A stretch of 8,165 bases of DNA from Clostridia bacterium (GTDB taxonomy: Bacteria > Bacillota > Clostridia > Oscillospirales > CAG-272): NCBI GenBank assembly GCA_017556845.1, contig JAFYMA010000098.1, positions 1 to 8,165 of the forward strand, read 5' to 3'. The position numbers were made by a program, and so were the translations under genes. The notes under the pieces were generated by a model. That model worked only from the letters and a program-made list of their open reading frames with translations. It ran no database searches and was not told the DNA's origin. Shown one piece after another: positions 1 through 6,136 of the stretch (its first letter is position 1; the number at the start of each line of letters is the position of its first letter).

Positions 1-17
1 AAACAATTAATAAACCG

Positions 18-36
18 TATATATATATATATATAT
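18..36. repeat. TA dinucleotide repeat, about 9.5 units
   Basis: An uninterrupted alternating TA tract of 19 bases. It ends exactly where the -35 element of the following promoter begins, so it occupies the position of an UP element. It is a simple-sequence tract that could vary in length by slippage, but variation here would not change the -35/-10 spacing. Confidence 0.85.
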
Positions 37-63
37 TGATAAAACTTTTTTACCTGCTATAAT
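36..63 (+). promoter_or_regulatory. Sigma-A-type promoter with extended -10, for the first gene
   Basis: A -35 element TTGATA (36-41) is followed by a 16-nt spacer and a perfect -10 TATAAT (58-63). TG at 55-56 makes an extended -10 (TGCTATAAT). Transcription should start near 70, giving a leader of about 28 nt before the ATG at 98. The Shine-Dalgarno site is TGAGGT at 85-90, 7 nt from the ATG. Confidence 0.75.
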
Positions 64-97
64 TTCCATAGTATTTTTATGAAATGAGGTTTTTACT

Positions 98-880
98 ATG
101 GGATTTAACAATATGAAAAGAACTGTCAGCAATTTAAATTATGCAGCTGCCGATGCTTCTGCGGTTCATTCAGCAAGAACAGAAATTTACAAGCTTAAGA
201 AGGAAATGATCAGAACGCCTTTGTTAAAGGAGATAGTTAATAGTGTTTTTGGAGATTCGGGATATATTCCCAGAAAGATCATACTCAATTCGTCCGGAAT
301 TATAGCAAGGGTTTATGATCCTAACACAAGAACTTATCATCCCAACGGAGTTACCGTATATCAACCTGATGTATCGTTTGACTATGTCATAGGCTGTGCT
401 TTATTTTCTACCTTTCAGGATATTTATCCTAACGTATATATTTTCCCGAACCAAAGTTCAACACAGCTTGCCGAAGATCTTGATAACGGTACCTGGTCTG
501 TTACTCTTGAAATGAAAGATGAATACGTAAATAAGGCCGTAACTCCCGCATTTGATATAAACAATATTGATAATATTCCTGATGAAAAGCTCCCTGTTCA
601 ATTCAATGACCCCAATGTTGCAAAAAATAAGGTTCTTTCAACAGTTTCTTTAGTGCTTGGCGCTATTGCATTTTTATTTGCACTTATTTCTTTAAAATTA
701 ATCGGGTTTATCTTCCTTGCAGGACCTTTTGTTGCTGTTGGTATTATTCTGGGCATTATTGGCTTCAATATGGGTGGTAAAAAGCTTCACGCAGGATTAG
801 GAATTTTATTAAGTATATTGGCTTTCATTCTTCCTATTGCGGTACCTGTTCTCAAGTTTATCTTCCGTGTATTCTTTTGA
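98..880 (+). CDS. Unrecognised protein with C-terminal membrane cluster (DUF4190-like tail)
   Basis: I do not recognise the first two thirds of this 260-residue protein. Residues 1-175 look soluble: a helical, polar N-terminus (about 1-50) and then a mixed alpha/beta stretch with many aromatic and Asn/Asp residues (about 55-170). There is no signal peptide. Residues 177-255 contain three hydrophobic helices (about 177-198, 201-223, 232-255) rich in Gly, Leu and Ile with a G-I-I-L-G-I-I-G pattern. This resembles the small membrane module of DUF4190-type proteins, so the soluble part probably faces the cytoplasm and is anchored by its C-terminus. The ATG at 98 is chosen because TGAGGT lies 7 nt upstream; the ATG at 113 has no such site. 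The gene stands alone between its own promoter and terminator, and its codons are clearly AT-richer than those of the genes to the right, which may indicate transfer. Function unknown. Confidence 0.85.
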   Translation: MGFNNMKRTVSNLNYAAADASAVHSARTEIYKLKKEMIRTPLLKEIVNSVFGDSGYIPRKIILNSSGIIARVYDPNTRTYHPNGVTVYQPDVSFDYVIGCALFSTFQDIYPNVYIFPNQSSTQLAEDLDNGTWSVTLEMKDEYVNKAVTPAFDINNIDNIPDEKLPVQFNDPNVAKNKVLSTVSLVLGAIAFLFALISLKLIGFIFLAGPFVAVGIILGIIGFNMGGKKLHAGLGILLSILAFILPIAVPVLKFIFRVFF

Positions 881-897
881 TTAGTTATTATATAAGT

Positions 898-936
898 ATT
901 AAAACTCGTCTATTTTAGCAGTAGACGAGTTTTAAT
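898..936 (+). terminator. Rho-independent terminator after the first gene
   Basis: A perfect 15-bp inverted repeat (arms 898-912 and 922-936) with the core CTCGTCTA/TAGACGAG and a 9-nt loop. The arms end in A and T runs on both sides, so it could terminate in both directions. It lies 18 nt after the TGA of the preceding gene. Confidence 0.85.
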
Positions 937-972
937 ATTTTGACGAAAATATTCATTTTTTCTTAATTATAT

Positions 973-1349
973 GTGATAGTATATGCGCAGGGATATGTTT
1001 TAAAAAAGGTCGAAGCGGTTTTTATTCACGCTTTTGTTTGCGCCTGTTTTGCTATTGCTTTGCTCATACTATGCAGATGGCTCATGGCTTTCGGAAAGAG
1101 CTTGTGCTTGTTATGTTCGCATCATTACTTGCTACGGTTAGCTTTTTGCTTTCTGTACTGTTTTTCGGCTTTGATGTCCGTGTGTTTGCCTGTACTGTCG
1201 TTAATTGCTTTGTATCTGCCGCTGTGACAGCCGTTTATTCTTATAATATAAACTCATTCAAGGTGGAAAATTTACACAAGGCGGCAGTTTCTTTCATTTG
1301 TTTTATGATACAATCGGTTATGTACATCATGTACACACATTTTATTTGA
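973..1349 (+). pseudogene. Probable frameshifted small membrane protein (four helices)
   Basis: Two overlapping + frames cover this otherwise geneless interval. The frame of 973 encodes a hydrophobic helix around 1018-1075 (residues VFIHAFVCACFAIALLIL). The frame of 1038, ending at the TGA at 1347-1349, encodes three more: LVLVMFASLLATVSFLL (around 1104-1155), a segment around 1170-1240 and a last one around 1285-1340. Switching from the first frame to the second near 1085-1105 would give one continuous four-helix protein of about 125 residues, the size of small DUF-type membrane proteins found beside ABC exporters. This needs a net -1 shift. No good Shine-Dalgarno site precedes either GTG 973 or TTG 1038, and only a weak promoter-like TTGACG (940-945) lies upstream. 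The alternatives are that the 1038 frame alone (starting at ATG 1071 or 1077) is expressed, or that the region is non-coding. No family recognised. Confidence 0.3.
1321..1335. promoter_or_regulatory. 15-bp palindrome, candidate operator before the ABC operon
   Basis: TGTACAT-C-ATGTACA is a perfect inverted repeat with 7-bp arms around one central base. The one-base centre makes an RNA hairpin unlikely and fits a dimeric DNA-binding protein better. It ends 31 bases before the Shine-Dalgarno site of the ABC ATPase gene. A TATGAT hexamer lies just upstream (1304-1309) but has no convincing -35, so the promoter itself is unassigned. No regulator gene is present in the window. Confidence 0.3.
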
Positions 1350-1376
1350 TAAATAACTTGAAATCGGAGGTATAGC

Positions 1377-2276
1377 GTGATACTTGAGCTTAAGAATATC
1401 GAAAAATCGTTCGGTGAATTGAAGGTATTGGATAAGATATCATTCAGAGCCGAGGGCGGCAAAGCGTTTGGTATACTTGGCAGAAACGGCGCGGGCAAAA
1501 CGACGACTATAAGGATAATAATGGACGTATTTCCCGCTGACAGCGGTGAGATATTGTTAGACGGAAAGGCAATAGACCACAGCAGGATCGGTATAGGCTA
1601 TTTACCTGAGGAGCGAGGACTTTATCCGAAGAAGCCTATTATTGACCAGCTCGTATATTTTGCAGAGCTGAAGGGAATGAAGACGAAGGATGCGGTCAAA
1701 TCAGTTGATTTCTGGCTTGAACGGCTTGAAATGTCGCAGTACCGTAACAAGCGACTTGACGTTCTGTCAAAGGGAAATCAGCAAAAGATCCAGCTTATAA
1801 CCGCACTTGCACACGACCCTGACATAATCATTCTCGACGAGCCTTTTTCCGGTCTTGATCCCGTCAATGCGATGGTTTTGAAGGAGATCGTAAACGAGCA
1901 GATCGCAAAAGGTAAGATCGTTCTCTTTTCAAGCCACCAGATGAACTATATTGAAGAATTTTGCGACAGTATAGCAATACTTAACAACGGCAAAATAGCG
2001 TTGAGCGGTGATATAGTCAGCATAAAAAGAGAATATCCGCGCGACAGACTCGTTATAAGATCTCAAAGCAATGACAAAATCAAAAGTGAGCTTGATTTGC
2101 CGTACACAGTCACAAAAAACGGCGATCTGATCGTGAAGCTCAATTCTCCCGATGACAAAAGAGCGGTAATGAGTCATATCGTTGAGAAATATGACGTTGA
2201 TGAGGTGAAGGTGCTTGAGCCTTCTCTTACCGATATTTTCGTTGATGCCGCAGGCGATGATCAAAAGGAGGCGTGA
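1377..2276 (+). CDS. ABC transporter ATP-binding protein, NatA/YhaQ-like
   Basis: Cytoplasmic ATPase subunit of an ABC exporter, 299 residues, the usual size for NatA-type proteins. In order: Walker A GRNGAGKTT (35-43); Q-loop region YLPEERGLYPK (75-85), with Glu where many ABC ATPases have Gln, as is usual in the YhaQ-like group; signature LSKGNQQKIQ (130-139); Walker B and D-loop IIILDEPFSGLDP (150-162); H-loop histidine in SSHQM (H187). The remaining C-terminal region of about 90 residues matches the accessory domain of this group (DUF4162 type). The GTG start at 1377 is chosen because GGAGG (1366-1370) lies 6 nt upstream and the protein starts MILELKNIEKSFG, as expected for the family. 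Its stop is 2 nt before the start of the permease gene, so the two are translationally linked. Known relatives export sodium ions or confer drug or peptide resistance; the substrate here cannot be read from sequence. Confidence 0.95.
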   Translation: MILELKNIEKSFGELKVLDKISFRAEGGKAFGILGRNGAGKTTTIRIIMDVFPADSGEILLDGKAIDHSRIGIGYLPEERGLYPKKPIIDQLVYFAELKGMKTKDAVKSVDFWLERLEMSQYRNKRLDVLSKGNQQKIQLITALAHDPDIIILDEPFSGLDPVNAMVLKEIVNEQIAKGKIVLFSSHQMNYIEEFCDSIAILNNGKIALSGDIVSIKREYPRDRLVIRSQSNDKIKSELDLPYTVTKNGDLIVKLNSPDDKRAVMSHIVEKYDVDEVKVLEPSLTDIFVDAAGDDQKEA

Positions 2277-2278
2277 GT

Positions 2279-3514
2279 ATGAAGCAATTCGGAAAAATAT
2301 TTAAATTTGAGCTGAAATCGTATGCCAAAAACAAGGGCTTTGTAGGAATTACCGTTTTTCTCGTTATAGCAATGGCGGCGGTCATGTTTTTTCCCAGAAT
2401 AATTGCCGTTTTTGATAACGGTGATGACGGTGATAAGGATCGCTCCGTAATGCTTGTGAAGGTTGTAAACGCGGAAGAAGCTGATATAACAAAACAGATA
2501 TTTTCCGGTGCGTTTGCTGACTACGACGTGCAGATGACGGACGAGTCGGTTGATGAAATAAAGGAAAAGATCCTATCCGAAAAGGCAGAATGTGCGTTTG
2601 TGCTTCAAACGCCTACCGAATACACGTATTACGTGGGTAATCTTACGATGTACGATATGAATACCTCTATCGCTGATGAGGTATTGCGTCAGATATATCA
2701 GACGGGTGTTATGATAAACAGCGGTATGACGCCGGATGCGGCGGAAAAGGCGTTGAACGTGCAGATAAACGGCACAACGGAAAGTCTTGGCAAGGATCAG
2801 ATCCGAAATTTCTTTTATACTTATATTATGATCTTTGCTCTTTATATGGTGATACTGCTGTACGGTCAGATGATAGCTATGAACGTTGCCACGGAAAAGA
2901 GCTCACGCGCTATGGAAGTGCTTATAACGAGCGTGAAGCCCGTGAGCATGATGTTCGGTAAGGTTTTTGCCTCGTGTATTGCGGGACTTGTACAGCTCGT
3001 TGCGATATTCGGCTCTGCACTTTTATTTTTCAACGTCAATAAGTCATATTGGGCTGACAATGAAATTATAGATATGATATTCAACATACCGCCTGAACTG
3101 TTTTTGTATATGCTGATGTTCTTTTTGCTCGGCTTTCTTATATATGCATTTCTGTTCGGTGCGCTTGCCTCCACCGTATCAAAGCTTGAGGATATAAATA
3201 CCGCAGTTCAGCCCGTTACATTCTTGTTTGTATTCGGATTTTTAGTTGTAATATTCTCAATGACGAGCGGAAGCGTTGACAGTCTTTTGATGAAGATATG
3301 CTCGTATATTCCGTTTACGTCACCTATGGCGATGTTTACGAGAATTGCAATGAGCGGCGTTTCCGTATACGAGATAGTTATTTCAACTGCAATATTGGTG
3401 CTGTCAGTTGTATGCGTCGGTATCATTTCTGCAAAAATATACCGAATGGGTGTGCTTATGTACGGTAACAAGCCGAATATAAAAGAAATATTCAAAATGC
3501 TCCGTAAGGCGTAA
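2279..3514 (+). CDS. ABC transporter permease, NatB/YhaP-like
   Basis: Membrane subunit paired with the ATPase just upstream; 411 residues from the ATG at 2279. The architecture is typical of ABC-2-type permeases: one N-terminal helix (about 22-45), a large extracytoplasmic domain (about 46-177) and five further helices (about 178-200, 225-251, 274-302, 311-328, 365-388). The cytoplasmic stretch EKSSRAMEVLITSVKP (206-220), between helices 2 and 3, is the conserved coupling segment of NatB-type permeases that contacts the ATPase. An in-frame GTG at 2273 was not chosen: it lies only 1 nt from GGAGG (2267-2271), whereas the ATG at 2279 has 7-nt spacing. The gene is followed at once by a strong terminator, so the operon probably has just these two genes. 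Two ATPases and two permeases would form the exporter; a single permease gene suggests a permease homodimer. Confidence 0.92.
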   Translation: MKQFGKIFKFELKSYAKNKGFVGITVFLVIAMAAVMFFPRIIAVFDNGDDGDKDRSVMLVKVVNAEEADITKQIFSGAFADYDVQMTDESVDEIKEKILSEKAECAFVLQTPTEYTYYVGNLTMYDMNTSIADEVLRQIYQTGVMINSGMTPDAAEKALNVQINGTTESLGKDQIRNFFYTYIMIFALYMVILLYGQMIAMNVATEKSSRAMEVLITSVKPVSMMFGKVFASCIAGLVQLVAIFGSALLFFNVNKSYWADNEIIDMIFNIPPELFLYMLMFFLLGFLIYAFLFGALASTVSKLEDINTAVQPVTFLFVFGFLVVIFSMTSGSVDSLLMKICSYIPFTSPMAMFTRIAMSGVSVYEIVISTAILVLSVVCVGIISAKIYRMGVLMYGNKPNIKEIFKMLRKA

Positions 3515-3521
3515 GAAAATA

Positions 3522-3558
3522 AAACCGTCTGCAAGGCGAAAAGCTGTGCAGACGGTTT
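3522..3558 (+). terminator. Rho-independent terminator of the ABC operon
   Basis: An 11-bp GC-rich stem AAACCGTCTGC (3522-3532) / GCAGACGGTTT (3548-3558) with a 15-nt loop, followed on the + strand by a T-rich run (TTTGTTTTAT). It starts 7 nt after the permease stop codon. Confidence 0.85.
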
Positions 3559-3569
3559 GTTTTATAACA

Positions 3570-3606
3570 AAAAGCATCCGCAGACCGACGATCTGCAGAT
3601 GCTTTT
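3570..3606 (-). terminator. Rho-independent terminator of the infC-rpmI-rplT operon
   Basis: A stem of 9 bp (3570-3578 with 3598-3606) continues past one C/A mismatch into 5 bp (3580-3584 with 3592-3596) and closes on a 7-nt loop. Read on the - strand it is followed by TTTTTG and lies 15 nt beyond the rplT stop. It converges on the + strand terminator of the ABC operon, leaving 11 nt between the two hairpins. Confidence 0.82.
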
Positions 3607-3621
3607 ATTGATGTACGGAAA

Positions 3622-3981
3622 TTATTTGCCGAGAGCAGCCTTTGCCTGCTGGCAAAGTGTTGCAAATGCTTCCTTATCGTAAACTGCGATCTCAGCGAGC
3701 ATCTTACGGTTAAGGGAGATGCCTGCCTTCTTAAGACCGTTCATGAACGTTGAGTAGTTCATACCGTTTACCTGAGCCTGTGCGGAAATTCTTGTGATCC
3801 ACAGACGGCGGAAATCTCTCTTCTTCTGCTTTCTTCCTGCGAATGCATAGTTACCGCTCTTCATTACCTGCTGCTTAGCCATCTTGAAGTGCTTACTCTT
3901 TGCACCCCAGTAGCCCTTTGCAAGCTTGAGCATTTTATTTCTTCTCTTACGAGTTGCCAACGCGCCTTTAATTCTTGCCAT
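3622..3981 (-). CDS. rplT: 50S ribosomal protein L20
   Basis: Primary 23S rRNA-binding protein of the large subunit, needed early in its assembly and, in Firmicutes, the repressor of its own operon. At 119 residues it has the standard length. The basic N-terminal extension (about 1-58: [39 protein letters not shown]) threads into rRNA. The globular C-terminal domain (about 60-119) carries the typical [27 protein letters not shown] stretch and the RKMLAEIAV motif. The ATG at 3981 has AGGAGG (3991-3996) 9 nt upstream. It is the last gene of infC-rpmI-rplT, 25 nt after rpmI, and is followed by a terminator. L20 probably binds the leader upstream of infC and favours premature termination; this is inferred from the known system and the leader seen here. 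Confidence 0.98.
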   Translation of the reverse strand: MARIKGALATRKRRNKMLKLAKGYWGAKSKHFKMAKQQVMKSGNYAFAGRKQKKRDFRRLWITRISAQAQVNGMNYSTFMNGLKKAGISLNRKMLAEIAVYDKEAFATLCQQAKAALGK

Positions 3982-4006
3982 TTTTCAATTCCTCCTATTC
4001 TAACGA

Positions 4007-4204
4007 TTAATCCTTGGGGATGAGCGACTTTACAGTCTTTGCAAAGCTATCGCTGAGGTAGCCTCTCTGTCTGAGGTCTCTCTTACGCTTTGTCGTCTTC
4101 TTGCCGAGCTTGTGACGGCGGTTTGTGTGATTGAGCTTTACCTTGCCTGTGCCCGTAAGGCTGAATCTTTTAGACGAGGCTTTATGTGACTTGATTTTTC
4201 CCAT
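4007..4204 (-). CDS. rpmI: 50S ribosomal protein L35
   Basis: Small, very basic large-subunit protein of 65 residues, the normal length. It shows the family hallmarks: an N-terminal MGKIKSHKASSKRF (1-14), then TGTGKVK (17-23) and the KLGKKTTKRKRDLR patch (32-45), ending in a short helix with SLIPKD. The ATG at 4204 is preceded by a weaker purine-rich site AGGAAAGGA (4212-4220), less ideal than those of its neighbours, so translation may depend partly on coupling to infC, whose stop is 36 nt upstream. It is co-transcribed between infC and rplT, the usual bacterial order. Confidence 0.98.
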   Translation of the reverse strand: MGKIKSHKASSKRFSLTGTGKVKLNHTNRRHKLGKKTTKRKRDLRQRGYLSDSFAKTVKSLIPKD

Positions 4205-4240
4205 GATTTTTTCCTTTCCTGTAAAACAAATATCTACAAT

Positions 4241-4792
4241 TTAAGAATTGTTATCAGATGATTTTTTGCTTTTTGCATCGGGCTTTACGGGAACTAACAG
4301 CATCGTTATGTTCCTGCCTTCTGCAACCGGCGGCTTATCCGTAGTGCCGTATTCAGCACATGCATCGGCAAAACGCTTGAGTATGTCATAACCCATGCTC
4401 TGATGAGTTATCTGTCTGCCTCTGAATCTTACTACGACCTTGACCTTGTCCATACCCTTAAGGAAACGGTGTGCGTGCTTTACCTTAGTTTCAAAATCGT
4501 GTGTGTCGATGGTAAGGGAAAGCTGTATTTCCTTGACCTCGGAATTCTGCTGCTTCTTTTTAGCTTCCTTTTCCTTTTTGTCACGGTCGAAGCGGTATTT
4601 ACCGTAATCAATCGTCTTGCACACAGGCGGCTGTGCCGTAGGTGCGATGAGTACCAGATCCAAGCCCTTGTCATAGGCTATTTCGCGTGCCTCGTCTGCT
4701 GACATGATACCGAGAGCCTCTCCGTCCTCACCTACTACTCTGACCTGTGATAGCTTAATGTCATCATTGATTAAAAGATCCTTAGTGCTAAT
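4241..4792 (-). CDS. infC: Translation initiation factor IF-3, probable ATT start
   Basis: IF-3 binds the 30S subunit, blocks premature 50S joining and checks start codons and initiator tRNA. From the ATT start it has 183 residues: N-domain (about 1-70) with LLINDDI, VRVVGEDGEALGIM and DLVLIAPTAQPPVCKTIDYGKYRF; a charged linker helix (about 68-85, RDKKEKEAKKK); C-domain (about 86-170) with KEIQLSLTIDTHDFETK and VVVRFRGRQITH; then a short polar tail. Start choice: AGGAGG lies at 4802-4807. An in-frame TTG at 4796-4798 is only 3 nt away, whereas ATT at 4790-4792 is 9 nt away, the same spacing as rplT, and gives MSTKDLLIND, which fits the family. An in-frame ATG at 4849 lies upstream of the leader terminator and is unlikely. 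Known infC genes use rare start codons such as AUU so that IF-3 limits its own synthesis. The start is inferred; the product is certain. Confidence 0.96.
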   Translation of the reverse strand: MSTKDLLINDDIKLSQVRVVGEDGEALGIMSADEAREIAYDKGLDLVLIAPTAQPPVCKTIDYGKYRFDRDKKEKEAKKKQQNSEVKEIQLSLTIDTHDFETKVKHAHRFLKGMDKVKVVVRFRGRQITHQSMGYDILKRFADACAEYGTTDKPPVAEGRNITMLLVPVKPDAKSKKSSDNNS

Positions 4793-4945
4793 TGCCAAAC
4801 ACCTCCTAAAAAGCAAAAAATGCGGTGAAACGAATTTCCCGCACATCAAAACTACGGCACAAAAATGCCGCTGCTTTAATATTGACCTACATCCGTCAGC
4901 GGTGCAGGTGAGATACGGAATTATCGTTTCTACTTCTTTGTTCGG
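4793..4945 (-). promoter_or_regulatory. L20-type leader (attenuator) of the infC operon
   Basis: The transcript runs about 150 nt from the promoter before infC. RNA elements in order: hairpin ACCTGCA-CCG / CGG-A-TGTAGGT (4885-4909); hairpin CGGCA/TGCCG (4855-4870); intrinsic terminator (4821-4843). The RNA segment CCGCTG (4902-4897) is perfectly complementary to CAGCGG (4873-4868), a long-range 6-bp pairing that would compete with both upstream hairpins. This is the arrangement expected of Firmicute L20 leaders (Rfam L20_leader), in which L20 binding mimics its rRNA site and promotes termination. Identity is based on position, size and structure, not on a covariance-model search. Confidence 0.75.
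4808..4843 (-). terminator. Intrinsic terminator in the infC leader
   Basis: On the - strand a stem TGCGG/CCGCA (4839-4843 with 4821-4825) continues, past one bulged A, into GAAA/TTTC (4835-4838 with 4827-4830) capped by a TTCG tetraloop (4831-4834). TTTTTTGCTTTTT follows (4820-4808), running straight into the AGGAGG of infC. It therefore acts before the first codon and fits an attenuator. Confidence 0.8.
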
Positions 4946-4948
4946 TAT

Positions 4949-4977
4949 ATAATATCATATTTAAAACGGTTTGTCAA
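4949..4977 (-). promoter_or_regulatory. Sigma-A promoter of infC-rpmI-rplT
   Basis: A perfect -35 TTGACA (4977-4972), 17-nt spacer and -10 TATTAT (4954-4949). Transcription should begin near 4942, about 150 nt before infC. The TGA inside the -35 box is also the stop codon of the upstream AI-2E-family gene. Confidence 0.85.
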
Positions 4978-6038
4978 TAGTTTTTTTGAATTTTTTCACC
5001 GAATACGACGTTTTTGACGATAGATGCCAGCAAGGGTGCAATTACCATTCCGTTAAAGCCGAACAAAGCGTATCCGATATATATAAAAAGCATTGATGCA
5101 AGCGGATGCAAGCCCTGCTGCTTGCCGAGAATAGCAGGTTCTGTGAGCTGACGGACGACCGTTATCACAACGAACATTATCAAAAGCACCGTGCCTTCTC
5201 TGACGTTGCCCATTGACAGCGATATTATGCCCCACGGAACGAGCACGGCTCCCGTACCGATGAGCGGAAGCACGTCGAGCACTGCCGTTATAAGTGCGAT
5301 TATAAATGCGTATTTTGCCCTTATGATCCAAAATCCGATAAGCAAAAGGCAAAACGTCATAAGCATTATTATAAAATACCCCTTGATAAGCCTGCCCGAT
5401 GCCTTGACGCTTTCGCGCTTGATATTTCCAAATCCCGAAAAAGCCCTTTTTGACATATGAGATCGGAAAAATTCTTTTATTTCGCTGTAATCTGATAAAA
5501 AATACACTCCCGAAAACAGAAATACGATGCAGGCAAACAAAAATCCGGGCAATCCCTCGACGATCCCTTCAAGCAGTAATGGCAGCTTTTGAGCAAAAAA
5601 GCCGCTGACTGAGCTTAAAATATCAATTCCCGCAGTTTTAGTCCATTTTGTCAGAGCCTTTATAATAGGATTTTTGTAAAAGCTCCGCACGATCGTTGAT
5701 GAATCATCATCGAAATTCAGAATACTGCCCTCGCTTATGCTCTGTGCCAGAATCAACGCCTCGGAATAAAGCTTTTGCATAATTATTACCGCTATTGCAC
5801 CTACAAATGCACCGCATACGGTAACGAGTACGCCTGCACATATACGGCGCGTCAGCTTCGTACGCAGGCGCAAAAGCTCGTAGCACGGTCTTAGTGCGTG
5901 TGCAAACAGAAAGGCGAGCGCAAACGGCAGTATCGCCGCTAATGCGTATTTGAAAAATACGTACGTTACGGCAATACCGAACGCGGTGTAAAGTATGATC
6001 GTGCAGGATCTTGCGGGATCCTCCTTCGGCAGCTTCAT
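4974..6038 (-). CDS. AI-2E / YtvI-family transporter membrane protein
   Basis: Polytopic inner-membrane protein of 354 residues, the normal size for the AI-2E exporter-like family (PF01594). It has hydrophobic helices near 12-28, 30-48, 66-87, 160-181, 218-239, 243-275 (paired), 283-296 and 312-345. Family hallmarks: SGVYFLSDYSEIKEF (176-190), DVLPLIGTGAVLVPWG (255-270) and RQLTEPAILGKQQGLHPLAS (296-315), followed by GFNGMVIAPL (327-336). The family includes autoinducer-2 exporter candidates and the sporulation protein YtvI. The loop and helix pattern fits YtvI best, but the substrate and any role in sporulation are inferred. The ATG at 6038 has AGGAGG (6049-6054) 10 nt upstream. It is divergent from pepP, and I could not assign a convincing promoter on the - strand within 6039-6136. 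No terminator separates it from infC, so read-through into the infC leader is likely. Confidence 0.9.
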   Translation of the reverse strand: MKLPKEDPARSCTIILYTAFGIAVTYVFFKYALAAILPFALAFLFAHALRPCYELLRLRTKLTRRICAGVLVTVCGAFVGAIAVIIMQKLYSEALILAQSISEGSILNFDDDSSTIVRSFYKNPIIKALTKWTKTAGIDILSSVSGFFAQKLPLLLEGIVEGLPGFLFACIVFLFSGVYFLSDYSEIKEFFRSHMSKRAFSGFGNIKRESVKASGRLIKGYFIIMLMTFCLLLIGFWIIRAKYAFIIALITAVLDVLPLIGTGAVLVPWGIISLSMGNVREGTVLLIMFVVITVVRQLTEPAILGKQQGLHPLASMLFIYIGYALFGFNGMVIAPLLASIVKNVVFGEKIQKNY

Positions 6039-6071
6039 TTTTTTGCTTCCTCCTTTAATTTCATTTTTCTA

Positions 6072-6100
6072 TTGATTTTGAATTACGATTAGTATATAAT
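6072..6100 (+). promoter_or_regulatory. Sigma-A promoter of pepP
   Basis: A -35 TTGATT (6072-6077), 17-nt spacer and perfect -10 TATAAT (6095-6100). Transcription should start near 6107, about 30 nt before the TTG start codon of the aminopeptidase. Confidence 0.75.
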
Positions 6101-6136
6101 ATTTTTCGGACATTTATTCTTATAAGGAGAAACGCT

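Noticed and set aside
940..968. TTGACG...TTAATT as a promoter for the 973-1349 remnant
   Set aside because: The -10 matches only three of six consensus bases; too weak to list as a feature.
1450..1487. Glu instead of Gln in the Q-loop of the ABC ATPase (residue 78) as a defect
   Set aside because: The sequence YLPEERGLYPK is normal for the YhaQ/NatA-like group, so it is not a loss-of-function sign.
1241..1498. An 85-residue - strand frame across the start of the ABC ATPase
   Set aside because: It overlaps the Walker A coding region and has no ribosome-binding site.
2273..2278. GTG at 2273 as the permease start
   Set aside because: It lies 1 nt from GGAGG and inside the upstream gene's last codons; the ATG at 2279 has 7-nt spacing.
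4403..4702. A 99-residue + strand frame antisense to infC
   Set aside because: It has no ribosome-binding site and lies fully inside a certain IF-3 gene; its hydrophobic composition is the expected shadow of charged IF-3 codons.
4796..4849. In-frame ATG (4849) or TTG (4798) as the infC start
   Set aside because: The ATG lies upstream of the leader terminator and has no Shine-Dalgarno site; the TTG is only 3 nt from AGGAGG. ATT at 4792 has the right spacing and gives a family-like N-terminus.
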